Assembly: GCA_016124525.1 (NCBI GenBank)
Contig: WGNO01000006.1
Span: forward strand, 1 to 64,000
DNA from: Nostoc sp. RI_552
GTDB taxonomy: Bacteria > Cyanobacteriota > Cyanobacteriia > Cyanobacteriales > Nostocaceae
Direction of reading: 5' to 3'
Length of the DNA stretch: 64,000 nucleotides
Made by a program: the position numbers and the translations under genes. How positions within the stretch are numbered: position 1 is the stretch's first letter; the number at the start of each line of letters is the position of its first letter. Under the pieces are notes generated by a model, which did no database searches, had not been told where the DNA came from, and saw only the letters and a program-made list of their open reading frames with translations. Below are positions 45,397 through 54,375 of this stretch, piece after piece.

Positions 45397-45499
45397 AAAC
45401 AAATCAAATATTAGTCATGAAAATACACTTGGACAGATTTTAAACATTGGGTTAGTCAACAAATGAGATAATTGTCATAAAAATTCACAATTTCCGCCG

Positions 45500-46189
45500 A
45501 TGCTAAGACTAATCACTGACTTCGACGGCCCGATTATTGATGTGTCTGAACGGTATTACCGTGTTTATCAATTTTGCTTGGAAAAAATCCGATATCCAGA
45601 ACAATCTGTACGACAACTTTCCAAAGGGGAATTTTGGCAAATGAAGCGATGTCGGGTTCCTGAAAGACAAATTGGCTTAAACTCTGGTTTGGATGCTAAT
45701 CAAGCACAAGAATTTGCCCAGTTGCGCCGAAAAACAGTACACACAGATAGTTATTTTCAGTATGACACCCTTACCCCTGGTGCTGTGGAAGCACTGTTAA
45801 AAGTTCAACAAGCTGGAATTGATTTGGCTGTGATGACAATGCGTCGGGTACGGGAACTAGATTACGCTGTGAAAAAATACAACTTAGACAGTTTTTTCCC
45901 AAAAAATCGCTGTTATTGCCTGACAAATGACTATGTTAAAACCAGTGACATTGAAGATAAGCCCTTGTTAATGGAACGGGCATTAGGGGAACTTCCCCAT
46001 GCAGAAGATACTTGGATGGTGGGGGACACTGAAGCGGATATCGCTGCTGCTAAAAAGTACAATATTAAGGTGATAGCTGTGGAGTGTGGTATTCGCCATC
46101 GCTCTCAATTAGAAATTTACGAACCCGACTTAATTGTTCAGGATTTAAGTGCGGCTGTCAAACTTATCCTTGAATCGCCGCTAAATTGA
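45500..46189 (+). CDS. HAD-superfamily hydrolase
   Basis: A haloacid-dehalogenase-fold phosphatase of 229 residues. Motif I is DFDGP near residue 7 with the nucleophile and acid/base aspartates, motif II the VMTMRR stretch, motif III a Lys in the KTSDIEDKPLL region, and motif IV is GDTEADIAAAKKYN. The cap domain is helical (about 20-85). The substrate cannot be told; relatives act on small phosphorylated metabolites. It stands alone and converges with the CPP1-like gene across a shared hairpin. Confidence 0.85.
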   Translation: MLRLITDFDGPIIDVSERYYRVYQFCLEKIRYPEQSVRQLSKGEFWQMKRCRVPERQIGLNSGLDANQAQEFAQLRRKTVHTDSYFQYDTLTPGAVEALLKVQQAGIDLAVMTMRRVRELDYAVKKYNLDSFFPKNRCYCLTNDYVKTSDIEDKPLLMERALGELPHAEDTWMVGDTEADIAAAKKYNIKVIAVECGIRHRSQLEIYEPDLIVQDLSAAVKLILESPLN

Positions 46190-46197
46190 ACTACATG

Positions 46198-46236
46198 GGT
46201 AATAGACAAAGGGTTAAACCCAAGTTATCTATTACC
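46198..46236. terminator. shared terminator between convergent genes
   Basis: GGTAATAGA (46198-46206) pairs with TCTATTACC (46228-46236); inside, GGGTT/AACCC forms a second stem. It is followed by TTTAATC on the plus strand. It lies between the HAD hydrolase and the CPP1-like gene and could serve both. Confidence 0.65.
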
Positions 46237-46270
46237 TTTAATCAATCCAGAATGGAAAAACCTCATGGCC

Positions 46271-46897
46271 TTAACGCAGAAAACTGCTAATTAGCCACAA
46301 CAATGTAAACGTTAGGATTGTGGAAAATTGTTCATTTGATAATTGCCCAAAGTTGATCTGGGGCAAAAGGAAACCAGCAAGTAGGCCGCCGAGGATTAAA
46401 CCAACAATTAAACCAACCAGGGTTAATAAAATTGCTCTACCAAATTTACCTTCCTTGCGTTGGAGGAAATAAATACTAATTCCTGTACCCACTATCAAAA
46501 TTAACTGTAAAACCTGGTCCCCTGGGGATTGAGCAAATATACCAACGGCGCTTAAACCCAAATACCAAGCTCCAGGTAAGAGTATATCTGTGGGGGCGGG
46601 TTTATCCATGACTCGTTGTAGCCATGGAGGGGACTGCTCCCGGGGGGCGGAATTTTCTTTTGGCGATAATTGTACTCGCAGTTCGGGAAACCTGATGCGT
46701 TCAGGCACTTTAATTTTACCTTCCTGGCGCATCCGTAGGCGATCCATTAAAATCGCATCGTAAGCGACTTCGATGAGTTCTAAAGTTTTTGCATCGCCAA
46801 TGTGTCGCTCCAATTGGCGATTACGAGCTTCCTGAATTTCATCAAAGCTAGCATCTTCTGATACCCCAAGTTTCTCGTAGGGATTTTGATCGCTCAT
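46271..46897 (-). CDS. CPP1-like J-domain-related membrane protein
   Basis: 208 residues. The N-terminal 70 residues are a J-like domain (NPYEKLGVSEDASFDEIQEA) lacking the HPD tripeptide that activates Hsp70. The C-terminal half has three or four hydrophobic helices from about 110 to 207. This is the architecture of CPP1, the chaperone-like protein that stabilises protochlorophyllide oxidoreductase in plants; cyanobacterial relatives are probably thylakoid or plasma membrane proteins. The linker is Pro/Arg-rich. It is monocistronic and faces an 820-base intergenic region. Confidence 0.8.
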   Translation of the reverse strand: MSDQNPYEKLGVSEDASFDEIQEARNRQLERHIGDAKTLELIEVAYDAILMDRLRMRQEGKIKVPERIRFPELRVQLSPKENSAPREQSPPWLQRVMDKPAPTDILLPGAWYLGLSAVGIFAQSPGDQVLQLILIVGTGISIYFLQRKEGKFGRAILLTLVGLIVGLILGGLLAGFLLPQINFGQLSNEQFSTILTFTLLWLISSFLR

Positions 46898-47720
46898 GGG
46901 AGTTTATATTTTCTTTAGCCTTAGTCAGCTATGGTCTTTAGGTTTTATCTTGTTAAAACTAACAAATTAACCCATTTTTGTATCCTACAAGGATACTAAC
47001 ACGGGCTAGTAGAATTGATTTAGAATTTTCAACTATGTCAACTTTAACATATTGTGATGACTCTGTGTATGGGATCACGCCCTTAGATAGTGAGACCCCT
47101 GGTTTATAATTTTAGCTGGAGATACCTAAAATGCATTTTTGATGAAAAGATTAACTTTTATGTTTCAAAACTTTGCAATTTGGGAGATGTTAAGGAAATC
47201 TTTAGGCATTAGCTTCATAATAGGTTGTGGTGCATAGCCACATCTGGATTGAAAATTAAAAAGTTTGCAATCCCCAGTTAACTGGGCAAGTTAACTTTAC
47301 TATGGGACTCCTATTTGATTTTCCATAGCTTGGGTAGCCCAGCCATACAGAACTCCGTACATATTCAAAGCATTGTTTCCTGTTCACTGTTCATTGTTCC
47401 CTAGCTCTAGGAAAAATTCACTAATCAAATCACACCACTATGGTTGACAAACTGCTGTAGGGAATGTTGAAAACACGAATAATCTCCTACACATCAAGTT
47501 TAATAATTACAATATTTCTACTTAGCTATAGGTGTTACCAGGAAAAATTTTCTGACTTTCATTTGCCGAAATTTTGATTACACCATTATTTTATTTTGGA
47601 TAATCAGGAAATACATTCCTTAGTGCTGTAGAGTCTTAAATAACCCCCTAAGTTACAAACGCGTTTTTACGCAATTCTGCTTCCTGTTAATTTTACGAAC
47701 TTTTGTGTAAAGTGATGGTC
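46898..47720. other. long intergenic region before the response regulator
   Basis: About 820 bases that carry the divergent promoters of the CPP1-like gene and the response regulator. I find no credible ORF, no tRNA and no repeat of families A or B; a worn AACTGCTGTAGG at about 47450 may be a family A end. A non-coding RNA could be here but nothing shows it. Confidence 0.4.
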
Positions 47721-48440
47721 ATGGCTCCCGCCAAGATTCTTGTAGTTGATGACGACCCTGCGGTCCGTAATTTAATCCAACGCTTTTTGATGAAGCAGAC
47801 CTATCAGGTAGAGGCTGCTGAGGATGGCAAAACAGCCTTAGCCATGTTTGAGCAATTTAACCCAGATTTGGTAATTTTAGATGTGAACTTACCAGATGTT
47901 ATTGGGTTTAACCTCTGCCAGGAAATGCAAAGTCGTAATGGCGTTTTTGTGTTGATGCTGACTAGTCGCACCGACGAAGCCGACAAAATTCGCGGCTTTT
48001 CTAAAGGTGCTGACGACTATCTCACCAAGCCATTTGGGCTAGGTGAGTTGGAAGTGAGAGTAGCAGCAATTTTGAGACGGCAACGAATTGTAACCAGTAC
48101 TGAACAAAAACGTCTAGTGTTTGAAAAGTTAATGATTGATCCCACGCGACGGGAAGTCGCACTTAACAACCAATCAATACCCTTAACTGCTCTAGAATTT
48201 GACTTGCTGCATTTTTTAGCCAGCCATCCTGGTAGAGTCTGGCGACGGGCAGAACTGATTCAAGAGGTCTGGGATTATGAATATGTTGGGGACCAACGAG
48301 TTGTAGATGTACACATCGGTCAAATTCGTAAGAAGATTGAAGTCGATGCTAGCCAACCAGCACTAATTCAAACTGTACGTGGAGTAGGGTATAAGTTTGA
48401 GTGCCCCACTCATTCGGAACGGTTGAAAACTCATTCCTAA
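47721..48440 (+). CDS. OmpR/PhoB-family response regulator
   Basis: An N-terminal receiver domain (about 5-120): acidic pocket in VVDDD, phospho-acceptor Asp in LVILDVNLPD, Thr/Ser switch in MLTSRTDEADK and Lys in YLTKPFG. The C-terminal winged helix of the OmpR type (about 135-235) has LTALEFDLLHFLASHPGRVW and VVDVHIGQIRKKI. Length 240. The frame is open from TTG 47703; ATG 47715 or 47721 (MAPAKILVVDDD) are more likely, with no strong Shine-Dalgarno for either. No histidine kinase is adjacent, so this is an orphan regulator. I cannot tell which named cyanobacterial regulator it is. Confidence 0.9.
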   Translation: MAPAKILVVDDDPAVRNLIQRFLMKQTYQVEAAEDGKTALAMFEQFNPDLVILDVNLPDVIGFNLCQEMQSRNGVFVLMLTSRTDEADKIRGFSKGADDYLTKPFGLGELEVRVAAILRRQRIVTSTEQKRLVFEKLMIDPTRREVALNNQSIPLTALEFDLLHFLASHPGRVWRRAELIQEVWDYEYVGDQRVVDVHIGQIRKKIEVDASQPALIQTVRGVGYKFECPTHSERLKTHS

Positions 48441-48638
48441 GTGCATGGTTTTTATTGGAGATTTTTTGATGATTAATTCACTGTTGTTAACAATTTCAGG
48501 GTTTAATATATTTCCCCTGTAAGAGCGCCAAAAGCACAGGTATTCACATAGCTCTTTTTTTAGTCGGTGTTTAAATTTCCCTATGTAACAGGTTTGATTT
48601 TTGATTTTATCCCTTGGTGGCTTTAATTAATATGGATC

Positions 48639-48665
48639 CATGGGGCACGGTTACCGTGCCCCATG
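48639..48665. terminator. perfect 12-bp stem-loop downstream of the response regulator
   Basis: CATGGGGCACGG, loop TTA, CCGTGCCCCATG. GC-rich and perfect but with no U tract, 200 bases after the response regulator stop. Such GGGGCACGG/CCGTGCCCC stems recur between genes in Nostocales, so it may be a repeat rather than a terminator. Nothing else in 48441-48927. Confidence 0.5.
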
Positions 48666-48927
48666 CTCAGACGGCAACCAGGTTGACACAGCCTTTAAGT
48701 AAGTTGGAGAGAATATCTACCACTACATGAACAAATATCAACCTGATGGGGGGAAGGTAACAAGGAAAAAAAGCCTTGTAGGGGTGTAAATGTTCTTCGG
48801 GCTTGATTGCTGTACTTTGTGGAACCACACACCCTACCATAAAATCTTTTCAACATAGTTAAACATTCTTTTTCACCTACTTACAGGGACTTTGGTGTTT
48901 CTCGTTAATTGGTGTCGGCATTTATAT

Positions 48928-49125
48928 CTAACAACGTTGAAACAAAGTTTCTAGATATACACGCGCGGCACGGCGATCGCTATCGCCATTTTGGAGTAAA
49001 AACAGGGATAAGGCAGCTGTTAGCACTCGGTTTTGATCCCAATCTGGGTGTGTTTCGAGGTAATTTTTGAGGGATTCATGTAGTGCTTCTGGAATTTCTG
49101 CGAAGATACTAACTGTTGCGTTCAT
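48928..49125 (-). CDS. DUF2811 small protein
   Basis: 65 residues: MNATVSIFAEIPEALHESLK, NYLETHPDWDQNRVLTAALS and a C-terminal segment ending LFLLQNGDSDRRAARVYLET. The short strand plus two helices resembles a ribbon-helix-helix DNA-binding fold, and the sequence matches my memory of the cyanobacterial DUF2811 family. Function unknown. It overlaps a HIP1 octamer and is monocistronic. Confidence 0.75.
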   Translation of the reverse strand: MNATVSIFAEIPEALHESLKNYLETHPDWDQNRVLTAALSLFLLQNGDSDRRAARVYLETLFQRC

Positions 49126-49625
49126 GAGTTTTTCCTTCTCTGAGGTTAATCAAGAGAGACAAGTTACTTGCAAAGGAGATTTGCTTTAAATAGTTTTGAG
49201 CTTACCTGACAATCCACAGCAGCATCTCAGGTGACTTTTGGTGTCAGTGATGGAACAGACTATAAAAAGCTAGTCGCATCATTGTGCGACAAGAGGGGGT
49301 GGGTTTGTCAATGCTGCGAAATATTAAATTCCTTGGTATAAAACACAAATCCTGACGTAAGAATAAGGGTTATAGCCGATTTTTTGTTACTCAACTTCAC
49401 AAAAACTCAGTGCACCATGCTCCTTGCTATTCTTAATGAACAATCCCCAAGAAGACGGCAAGTGCCTATTAACTCGTAGAACATTTGTGGAAAACTACCA
49501 AAACACCTGTGGAAACCTTGTGGAATGGGTGAGGAAAATTTGAGGTAATAATAAGAATTACAAAAAAATTTAGCCATTGGTGGTTGGGAAGGGTATACTT
49601 CCATATAGTTTCGTTGTCACCATTC
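49126..49625. other. intergenic region with a cluster of DnaA-box-like sites
   Basis: TGTGGAAAA at 49486-49494 is an exact reverse match to the DnaA box TTTTCCACA; TGTGGAAAC at 49508-49516 and TTGTGGAAT at 49518-49526 are near matches, all in one orientation. An AT-rich stretch follows (49535-49575). A small stem GTCGCA/TGCGAC lies at 49273-49290. No gene is supported. Whether this is a replication origin or chance cannot be decided here. Confidence 0.4.
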
Positions 49626-50303
49626 CTAGCGGCGACGTTCTTGCAAGTGGCGATACACTGACTTTAAATCCACTTGATGATGAGCCAAGGCCACCAGAGT
49701 GTGGTAAAGTAAATCTGCAACTTCACCGGCAATGGCTACTGGGTCGTCATCCTTGAAGGCCATTACAACTTCGGCGCTTTCTTCACCGATTTTTTTTAAA
49801 ATTTTGTTATCGCCACCTGCCAATAACTTACAGGTGTAAGAACTCTCAACTGGATGGTCACGGCGGTGGCATATGACTTGAAACAGTTGAGATAATGTAT
49901 CCCCTGGGGGTGCAACAATTGCCCCTTCTACACGATGAAAACAGCTACGTTCACCAGTGTGACAGGCAATATCTCCCAGCTGCTCCACTCCAATGAGCAG
50001 GGTATCACTATCACAGTCATAACGGACACTTTTCACTTTTTGAATATGGCCAGAAGTGGCCCCCTTATGCCATAATTCTTGACGGGAACGACTCCAAAAC
50101 CAAGTTTCTCCAGTTTCTAAAGTCTTTTTTAACGACTCCTGACTCATCCAAGCCATCATTAAGACAGTACCATCTAGATAATCTTGAATAATGGTCGGTA
50201 CTAAACCTCGTTCATCGTAGGAAATCTGCTCAACAGGAATGGAGTGTGGTAATGAATGGGAATGGGTAGAAGACATACCAGTTAATTTGTTGTGGTTAAA
50301 CAT
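49626..50303 (-). CDS. hisIE: bifunctional histidine biosynthesis protein HisIE
   Basis: Phosphoribosyl-AMP cyclohydrolase (HisI, about 20-125) fused to phosphoribosyl-ATP pyrophosphatase (HisE, about 130-220), steps 3 and 2 of histidine synthesis. HisI motifs are [27 protein letters not shown]-like (split here: [11 protein letters not shown] and [14 protein letters not shown]), DCDSDTLL and the metal site [11 protein letters not shown]; HisE has [17 protein letters not shown] 50303 or 50276 (MSSTHSHS) may start it; neither has a clear Shine-Dalgarno. A chimeric A/B repeat sits 7 bases upstream of 50303, so it forms the gene's leader and may carry its promoter. Confidence 0.94.
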   Translation of the reverse strand: MFNHNKLTGMSSTHSHSLPHSIPVEQISYDERGLVPTIIQDYLDGTVLMMAWMSQESLKKTLETGETWFWSRSRQELWHKGATSGHIQKVKSVRYDCDSDTLLIGVEQLGDIACHTGERSCFHRVEGAIVAPPGDTLSQLFQVICHRRDHPVESSYTCKLLAGGDNKILKKIGEESAEVVMAFKDDDPVAIAGEVADLLYHTLVALAHHQVDLKSVYRHLQERRR

Positions 50304-50309
50304 TATTCG

Positions 50310-50407
50310 CAGAAATGTTGACTGTTGAATGTTGACTGTCCAAGTTGTGCATTGGCAAAAGTTTCATGATTATAATTTGTACTTCATAAAAACGAAATCT
50401 GCTGTAA
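50310..50407 (+). repeat. chimeric repeat: family B start joined to family A end
   Basis: Positions 50310-50351 read as the left end of family B (three heptads, then GTCCAAGTTGTGCA). From about 50350 the sequence switches to the second half of family A (TTGGC, then AAAAGTTTCATGATTATAAT ... GAAATCTGCTGTAA). The junction is at about TGTGCATTGGC. Confidence 0.75.
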
Positions 50408-50440
50408 GACTATTCCCATCTTAATGGAGCAAGGGAACTT

Positions 50441-50820
50441 ACGTTACAGTGGTCAAACTTGAGGGGATGTAGTTGCTAAAGTTCAGGAGAAAATAACAAA
50501 TACAAGACAAGATTTTCTCCATAAACTCTCAGGAAAGTTATGTGAGGATAACCAAGTTATAGTAGCTCAAAACCTTTGGGTTAAAAAATTGCCACCTACC
50601 AAATTAGCTAAGTCAATGTTGATGGTGGGGTCATAGGAATGATTTCCTGGATTTAAGCATCAGTGAGTGGATTTTTCCAAATTTCTCAGGAAATCTAAGA
50701 CCAGAAGGGATGAGAATGGTGTGAACAGATACTGTGGGACACACAGAATTTCAACCTTGTGGAGAAACAGTAAGACTCGTTGGTATTTGTACTAAAAAGC
50801 GTGTTTCTAAGAATCAATAA
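50441..50820 (+). pseudogene. remnant of an IS200/IS605-type TnpB
   Basis: The frame starting at 50475 reads AKVQEKITNTRQDFLHKLSG, then KLCEDNQVIVAQNLWVKKLP and KLAKSM, the conserved region before the RuvC-like core of TnpB (compare typical NTRKDFLHKLS and LAKAISD). After a stop at the TAG near 50635, another frame carries SGNLRPEGMRMV and VGHTEFQPCGETVRLVG, the family's C-terminal tail. The middle with the catalytic residues is deleted. It is a dead insertion-sequence gene. Confidence 0.75.
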
Positions 50821-50823
50821 TTT

Positions 50824-50852
50824 CCCGCTACAATGCAAATCATTGTGGCGGG
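50824..50852. other. stem-loop at the 3' side of the TnpB remnant
   Basis: CCCGCTACAATG (50824-50835), loop CAAAT, CATTGTGGCGGG (50841-50852): 12 pairs with one wobble. It lies right after the TnpB remnant's last frame, where IS200/IS605 elements carry their end hairpin and guide RNA, so it is probably the old right end. Confidence 0.6.
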
Positions 50853-50959
50853 GGAATGTCAAGTGCAGCAGCCCACTGGATTTTCACAGGACTTAAGGCT
50901 ACAAAGCTCTTGGTAAGCCTCAGATAAAAAGCCGAAACTATTACTTATTTTTTTTATAC

Positions 50960-51004
50960 ACAAAAAGGTACTTGAGGTTTTATTTTACTCAAGTACCTTT
51001 TTGT
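50960..51004. terminator. perfect 17-bp stem-loop
   Basis: ACAAAAAGGTACTTGAG (50960-50976) and CTCAAGTACCTTTTTGT (50988-51004) are perfect reverse complements with an 11-base AT loop. U/A runs flank the stem, so it could stop transcription in either direction, for example of the cupA operon (stop at 51447). The stretch 51005-51446 shows nothing else. Confidence 0.6.
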
Positions 51005-51446
51005 AAAAGTTTATACCATTTTACTTGTTGAGTGCAACATTTAAACACGGTAACCCCACTCTTACATGAGTGTTGCCAGAATTAGTTGTAACAAACTTTG
51101 GGTGAAATGGTACCACTCCTTGCACTATATTAATAGTAGCTCTTATGGGATAAAATGAAACATTTTATTCATGACACTTTATTAAATAAGGTTAGTGATA
51201 AATAATGCTGATTACTTAGTATTAAGTAAAGCATTTTGTACTTAGACATGACCATGAGTAACTGGCAACCATTAACTTCTCCCTGGGATAGGATTTCCCA
51301 GGTGGTTATTGCCCTTGGGTCTAAGGAAGGACAATAAGCTTGTTATTTTGTTAGGACAACGGGAGAAGTTGGCCTAAGGTAGTTAAAAATTCTGGGAAGC
51401 TTAAGTTACTGTGTGGCTGCTGTGGTGCAAGATAACCAAGGTAAGT

Positions 51447-52760
51447 TCAACGATAATCTTGTCTTTGAACATCACGTAAACGGGCAGCATCACGCATATT
51501 GTATTCAGGGCGAGTGAAACGATTTAACTGAGACTCAAAGAATTGCCTATTAGCTTGTAAATGCTCAGGATCGGGGTCATCTAAGGGATGACACAGTGCA
51601 GTCCGCAATGCTTGAATAACGGCAGAGGTAACATTGTACATTGACCGTTGGAAACTAATTCCTAACTGAATCAACATATCTTCTTCTCCGCGACAATAAC
51701 TGTTGTAGTAATCAACAAGATATTCTGGTAAGAAGTGCAGCATATCTTGCATGAGCAGTGTTGGTGGAATACCCGCAGTACCTACGGGAAATACATCTGC
51801 ATAGAGAATTCCATAGTGAAAGTCTTTTTGCTGTGTTGGCACTTGTCCGGCTTGAGCGTTATATGATTTTGTTCCTCGGAAAGGAGCTGTGCGATAAAAA
51901 ACAGCTTCCACATAAGGTAATGCAGCTTCATAAAGCCAAACAAAGCCTTTAGATTTAGGAACAATTTCGTAGCATTCACCACGAATATAAACATGATGGT
52001 AAATAGGACGATTTGCCACTGCAAAAATGCCGTTGACTAGAAAATTCATCGCCTCTGGGACAGTGGTAATTTTCCCCTCATCATACAAATCAGACATTTC
52101 AAAGAATACAGGAGCCATGACTTCCCAAAATAGCCCCAAATTGGCATAGTAAGACATTTGGCGGCACTGTTCTATAAACATATCTGGGAACAGATTATAA
52201 AGCCCTAACATCAATGGATTACTTTGGAAATAAGCTTTAATTGCTTGATGAGCATTAGCTTTATATTCTTCAGTATCCAAGTAAGGGTCAAATTTACCAC
52301 CCATACCTCTATGCCAAAGCATTGCCCGCATACAGGCTTCTGCAAATTCCATATTGATACGGTCATGGAATAAGTGATGCAATAGCTTGGGCATTTTCAT
52401 GGTTTCACCCTTTTGTATAAATGCCAAAAGTTCTGGATGAGCAGTAGCTTCACCGCGCCAAACTCTCAACTCGGCATCATCACCAGCATAGTGATTATGC
52501 CGTTGCAAATATTCTTGGGGAAGAAAGTATTTAAAAAAGGGTAATGGTTGTAAAAATACCTGTTCAGCAATGTACAGTAAATCCCGCCAGTAGAAATCCA
52601 TTGGCACGGCATAAGCTTTATAAATGCCGATAATTTGCATTAAATTTTCTGGGGTATCTGGCAACATGGAGCCCCCAGCTTCTAGCCGATGAATTATGTC
52701 AGCAAATTCGTGTTGGGAAGGAGGTAATTTCCCAGTGGGATGATTCGGAACTTGTACCAT
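51447..52760 (-). CDS. cupA: CO2-hydration protein CupA (ChpY)
   Basis: A soluble subunit of the NDH-1MS complex that hydrates CO2 to bicarbonate on the thylakoid. 437 residues; the family is recognised from YKAYAVPMDFYWRDLLYIAE, WRGEATAHPELLAFIQKGET, MPKLLHHLFHDRINMEFAEA and MRAMLWHRGMGGKFDPYLDT. I call CupA rather than CupB because it lies directly behind an ndhF-ndhD pair, because of its length, and because the adjacent flv4-flv2 operon is also induced by low CO2. GAGG lies eight bases before ATG 52760. The partner CupS is not found downstream or elsewhere in the window. Confidence 0.88.
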   Translation of the reverse strand: MVQVPNHPTGKLPPSQHEFADIIHRLEAGGSMLPDTPENLMQIIGIYKAYAVPMDFYWRDLLYIAEQVFLQPLPFFKYFLPQEYLQRHNHYAGDDAELRVWRGEATAHPELLAFIQKGETMKMPKLLHHLFHDRINMEFAEACMRAMLWHRGMGGKFDPYLDTEEYKANAHQAIKAYFQSNPLMLGLYNLFPDMFIEQCRQMSYYANLGLFWEVMAPVFFEMSDLYDEGKITTVPEAMNFLVNGIFAVANRPIYHHVYIRGECYEIVPKSKGFVWLYEAALPYVEAVFYRTAPFRGTKSYNAQAGQVPTQQKDFHYGILYADVFPVGTAGIPPTLLMQDMLHFLPEYLVDYYNSYCRGEEDMLIQLGISFQRSMYNVTSAVIQALRTALCHPLDDPDPEHLQANRQFFESQLNRFTRPEYNMRDAARLRDVQRQDYR

Positions 52761-52799
52761 TGTAATCGCCTCTAAATTTTGATTTAGACATTCTTCTAA

Positions 52800-54302
52800 C
52801 TATTTGAGAGCAACTTGAGAAAGTAAGGTTTTTTCACCAGGGTGAATTGTCGCTACCATTGCCGTACTTGTTGGTTCAGTCCAACGTACTAACCAAGTAG
52901 GTTGTATGCCCAAAAAGATAATTAGAGTTGCCAAAATTAAAGCCGGTATTTTTTCAGACCATAAAACCTTGGGGTAGTAAGCTAAATTATTATCCAACTT
53001 GCCAAAACAGGTGCGGTTGAGGAGGATAACGAAATAAACTGCCGTTAAGCCACTAGATGCGACACATAATAGGGTGGGGAAGGGAAAAACAGAGAAACTA
53101 CCTTGGAAGACAATAAATTCTGCCACAAATCCTGTTAAACCCGGAATACCAGCACTGGCCATACCACTGAGAACCAGTAAGGCGCTGATTAAAGGTAAAC
53201 CGCGAATGGGACTCATTAGACCATTGAGTTTATTTAATTCACGAGTTCCCACTTTTGTCTCCACCACTCCTACGAGATGAAAGAGAATTGCCAAAATCAA
53301 ACCGTGGCTGAACATTTGAGCCACTGCACCCACCAATGCCAAAGCCGTACTAGAGGCGCTGGCTAGCAATACATAACCCATGTGACCGATGGAACTGTAT
53401 GCTACCATACGCTTAATATCTGTTTGGGCAATGGCAACTACTGCTCCGTAAATTGCACTAATTGCACCCCAAATTGCCAAGGTGGGAGCTAGGACATTCC
53501 AAGCATGGGGAAACATCCCCATGGCAAACCGTAACAGTCCATAAGTTCCCAATTTCGCCAACACCCCACCCAACAAAATAGCAATGGGTGCAGAAGCTTC
53601 AACATAAGCATCAGGTAACCAGGTATGGAAGGGAACCAAGGGAATTTTAATGCCAAAACCTAAAATAATTCCCACCAAGAGCAGGAATTGCAAACCTGCG
53701 GATAGTGTTTGTGTGGATATAGTGTTGTAAGCAAAGCTGGTAGAACCAGTGAGAAATACCATGCCTAGGAAGCTGGCTAAAATCAAAGTCCCGGAAACAG
53801 CAGTATAAATCAAGAACTTGGTGCCGGCATAGGCTCGTTTTTCTCCTCCCCAAATGGAAATTAATAAATAGAAAGGAATTAATTCCAGTTCATAGAACAG
53901 GAAGAATAACAACAAATTCTCCGCTAAAAATGCTCCGGCAACGCCACCACTAACTAATAAAATTAGTGAGTAAAAAAGTCGTGGGCGTTCAGTTTCTTGG
54001 TTACTGCTGTAAATAGCAATCCAGGTGAGTAAACTATTGAGGAGCAACATCAAAATTGATAAGCCATCAACACCAATGTGATAACTCAAACCCAAAGTTT
54101 CATTCCAAGGTAGATATTCTTCAAACTGCATTCCTGGATTACTGATATCAAATTTCAGCAAAATAAAGAAATTCCACAGTAAAACTATCAATGCTGCCGT
54201 TAAAGCTACTAACCGAATCCCACTGGCTGAAAAGGCTTTACCGGGTAAAAAGGCAATAATTACAGCACTTACAATTGGTATTAAAATTAGAACACTGAGC
54301 AT
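52800..54302 (-). CDS. ndhD3: NDH-1 subunit NdhD (NdhD3 type)
   Basis: A proton-pumping, antiporter-like subunit of cyanobacterial NDH-1, 500 residues with about 14 transmembrane helices. Typical stretches are YELELIPFYLLISIWGGEKR, PLVPFHTWLPDAYVEASAPI and DIKRMVAYSSIGHMGYVLL, including the conserved Glu of transmembrane helix 5 and Lys residues in the channel. It sits between ndhF and cupA (gaps of 39 and 73 bases), so it belongs to the CO2-uptake form of the complex. The D3 rather than D4 label follows from the operon context. Confidence 0.9.
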   Translation of the reverse strand: MLSVLILIPIVSAVIIAFLPGKAFSASGIRLVALTAALIVLLWNFFILLKFDISNPGMQFEEYLPWNETLGLSYHIGVDGLSILMLLLNSLLTWIAIYSSNQETERPRLFYSLILLVSGGVAGAFLAENLLLFFLFYELELIPFYLLISIWGGEKRAYAGTKFLIYTAVSGTLILASFLGMVFLTGSTSFAYNTISTQTLSAGLQFLLLVGIILGFGIKIPLVPFHTWLPDAYVEASAPIAILLGGVLAKLGTYGLLRFAMGMFPHAWNVLAPTLAIWGAISAIYGAVVAIAQTDIKRMVAYSSIGHMGYVLLASASSTALALVGAVAQMFSHGLILAILFHLVGVVETKVGTRELNKLNGLMSPIRGLPLISALLVLSGMASAGIPGLTGFVAEFIVFQGSFSVFPFPTLLCVASSGLTAVYFVILLNRTCFGKLDNNLAYYPKVLWSEKIPALILATLIIFLGIQPTWLVRWTEPTSTAMVATIHPGEKTLLSQVALK

Positions 54303-54375
54303 AGATTTGACATAGTTAATTGGTCATTGGCGTTGGTCAGGTTTCCCCTAAATTGGGATGAATTTTGGTGGTGAT

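Noticed and set aside
51447-52760. CupB (ChpX) instead of CupA
   Set aside because: Length and the low-CO2 operon neighbours favour CupA; not excluded by sequence alone.
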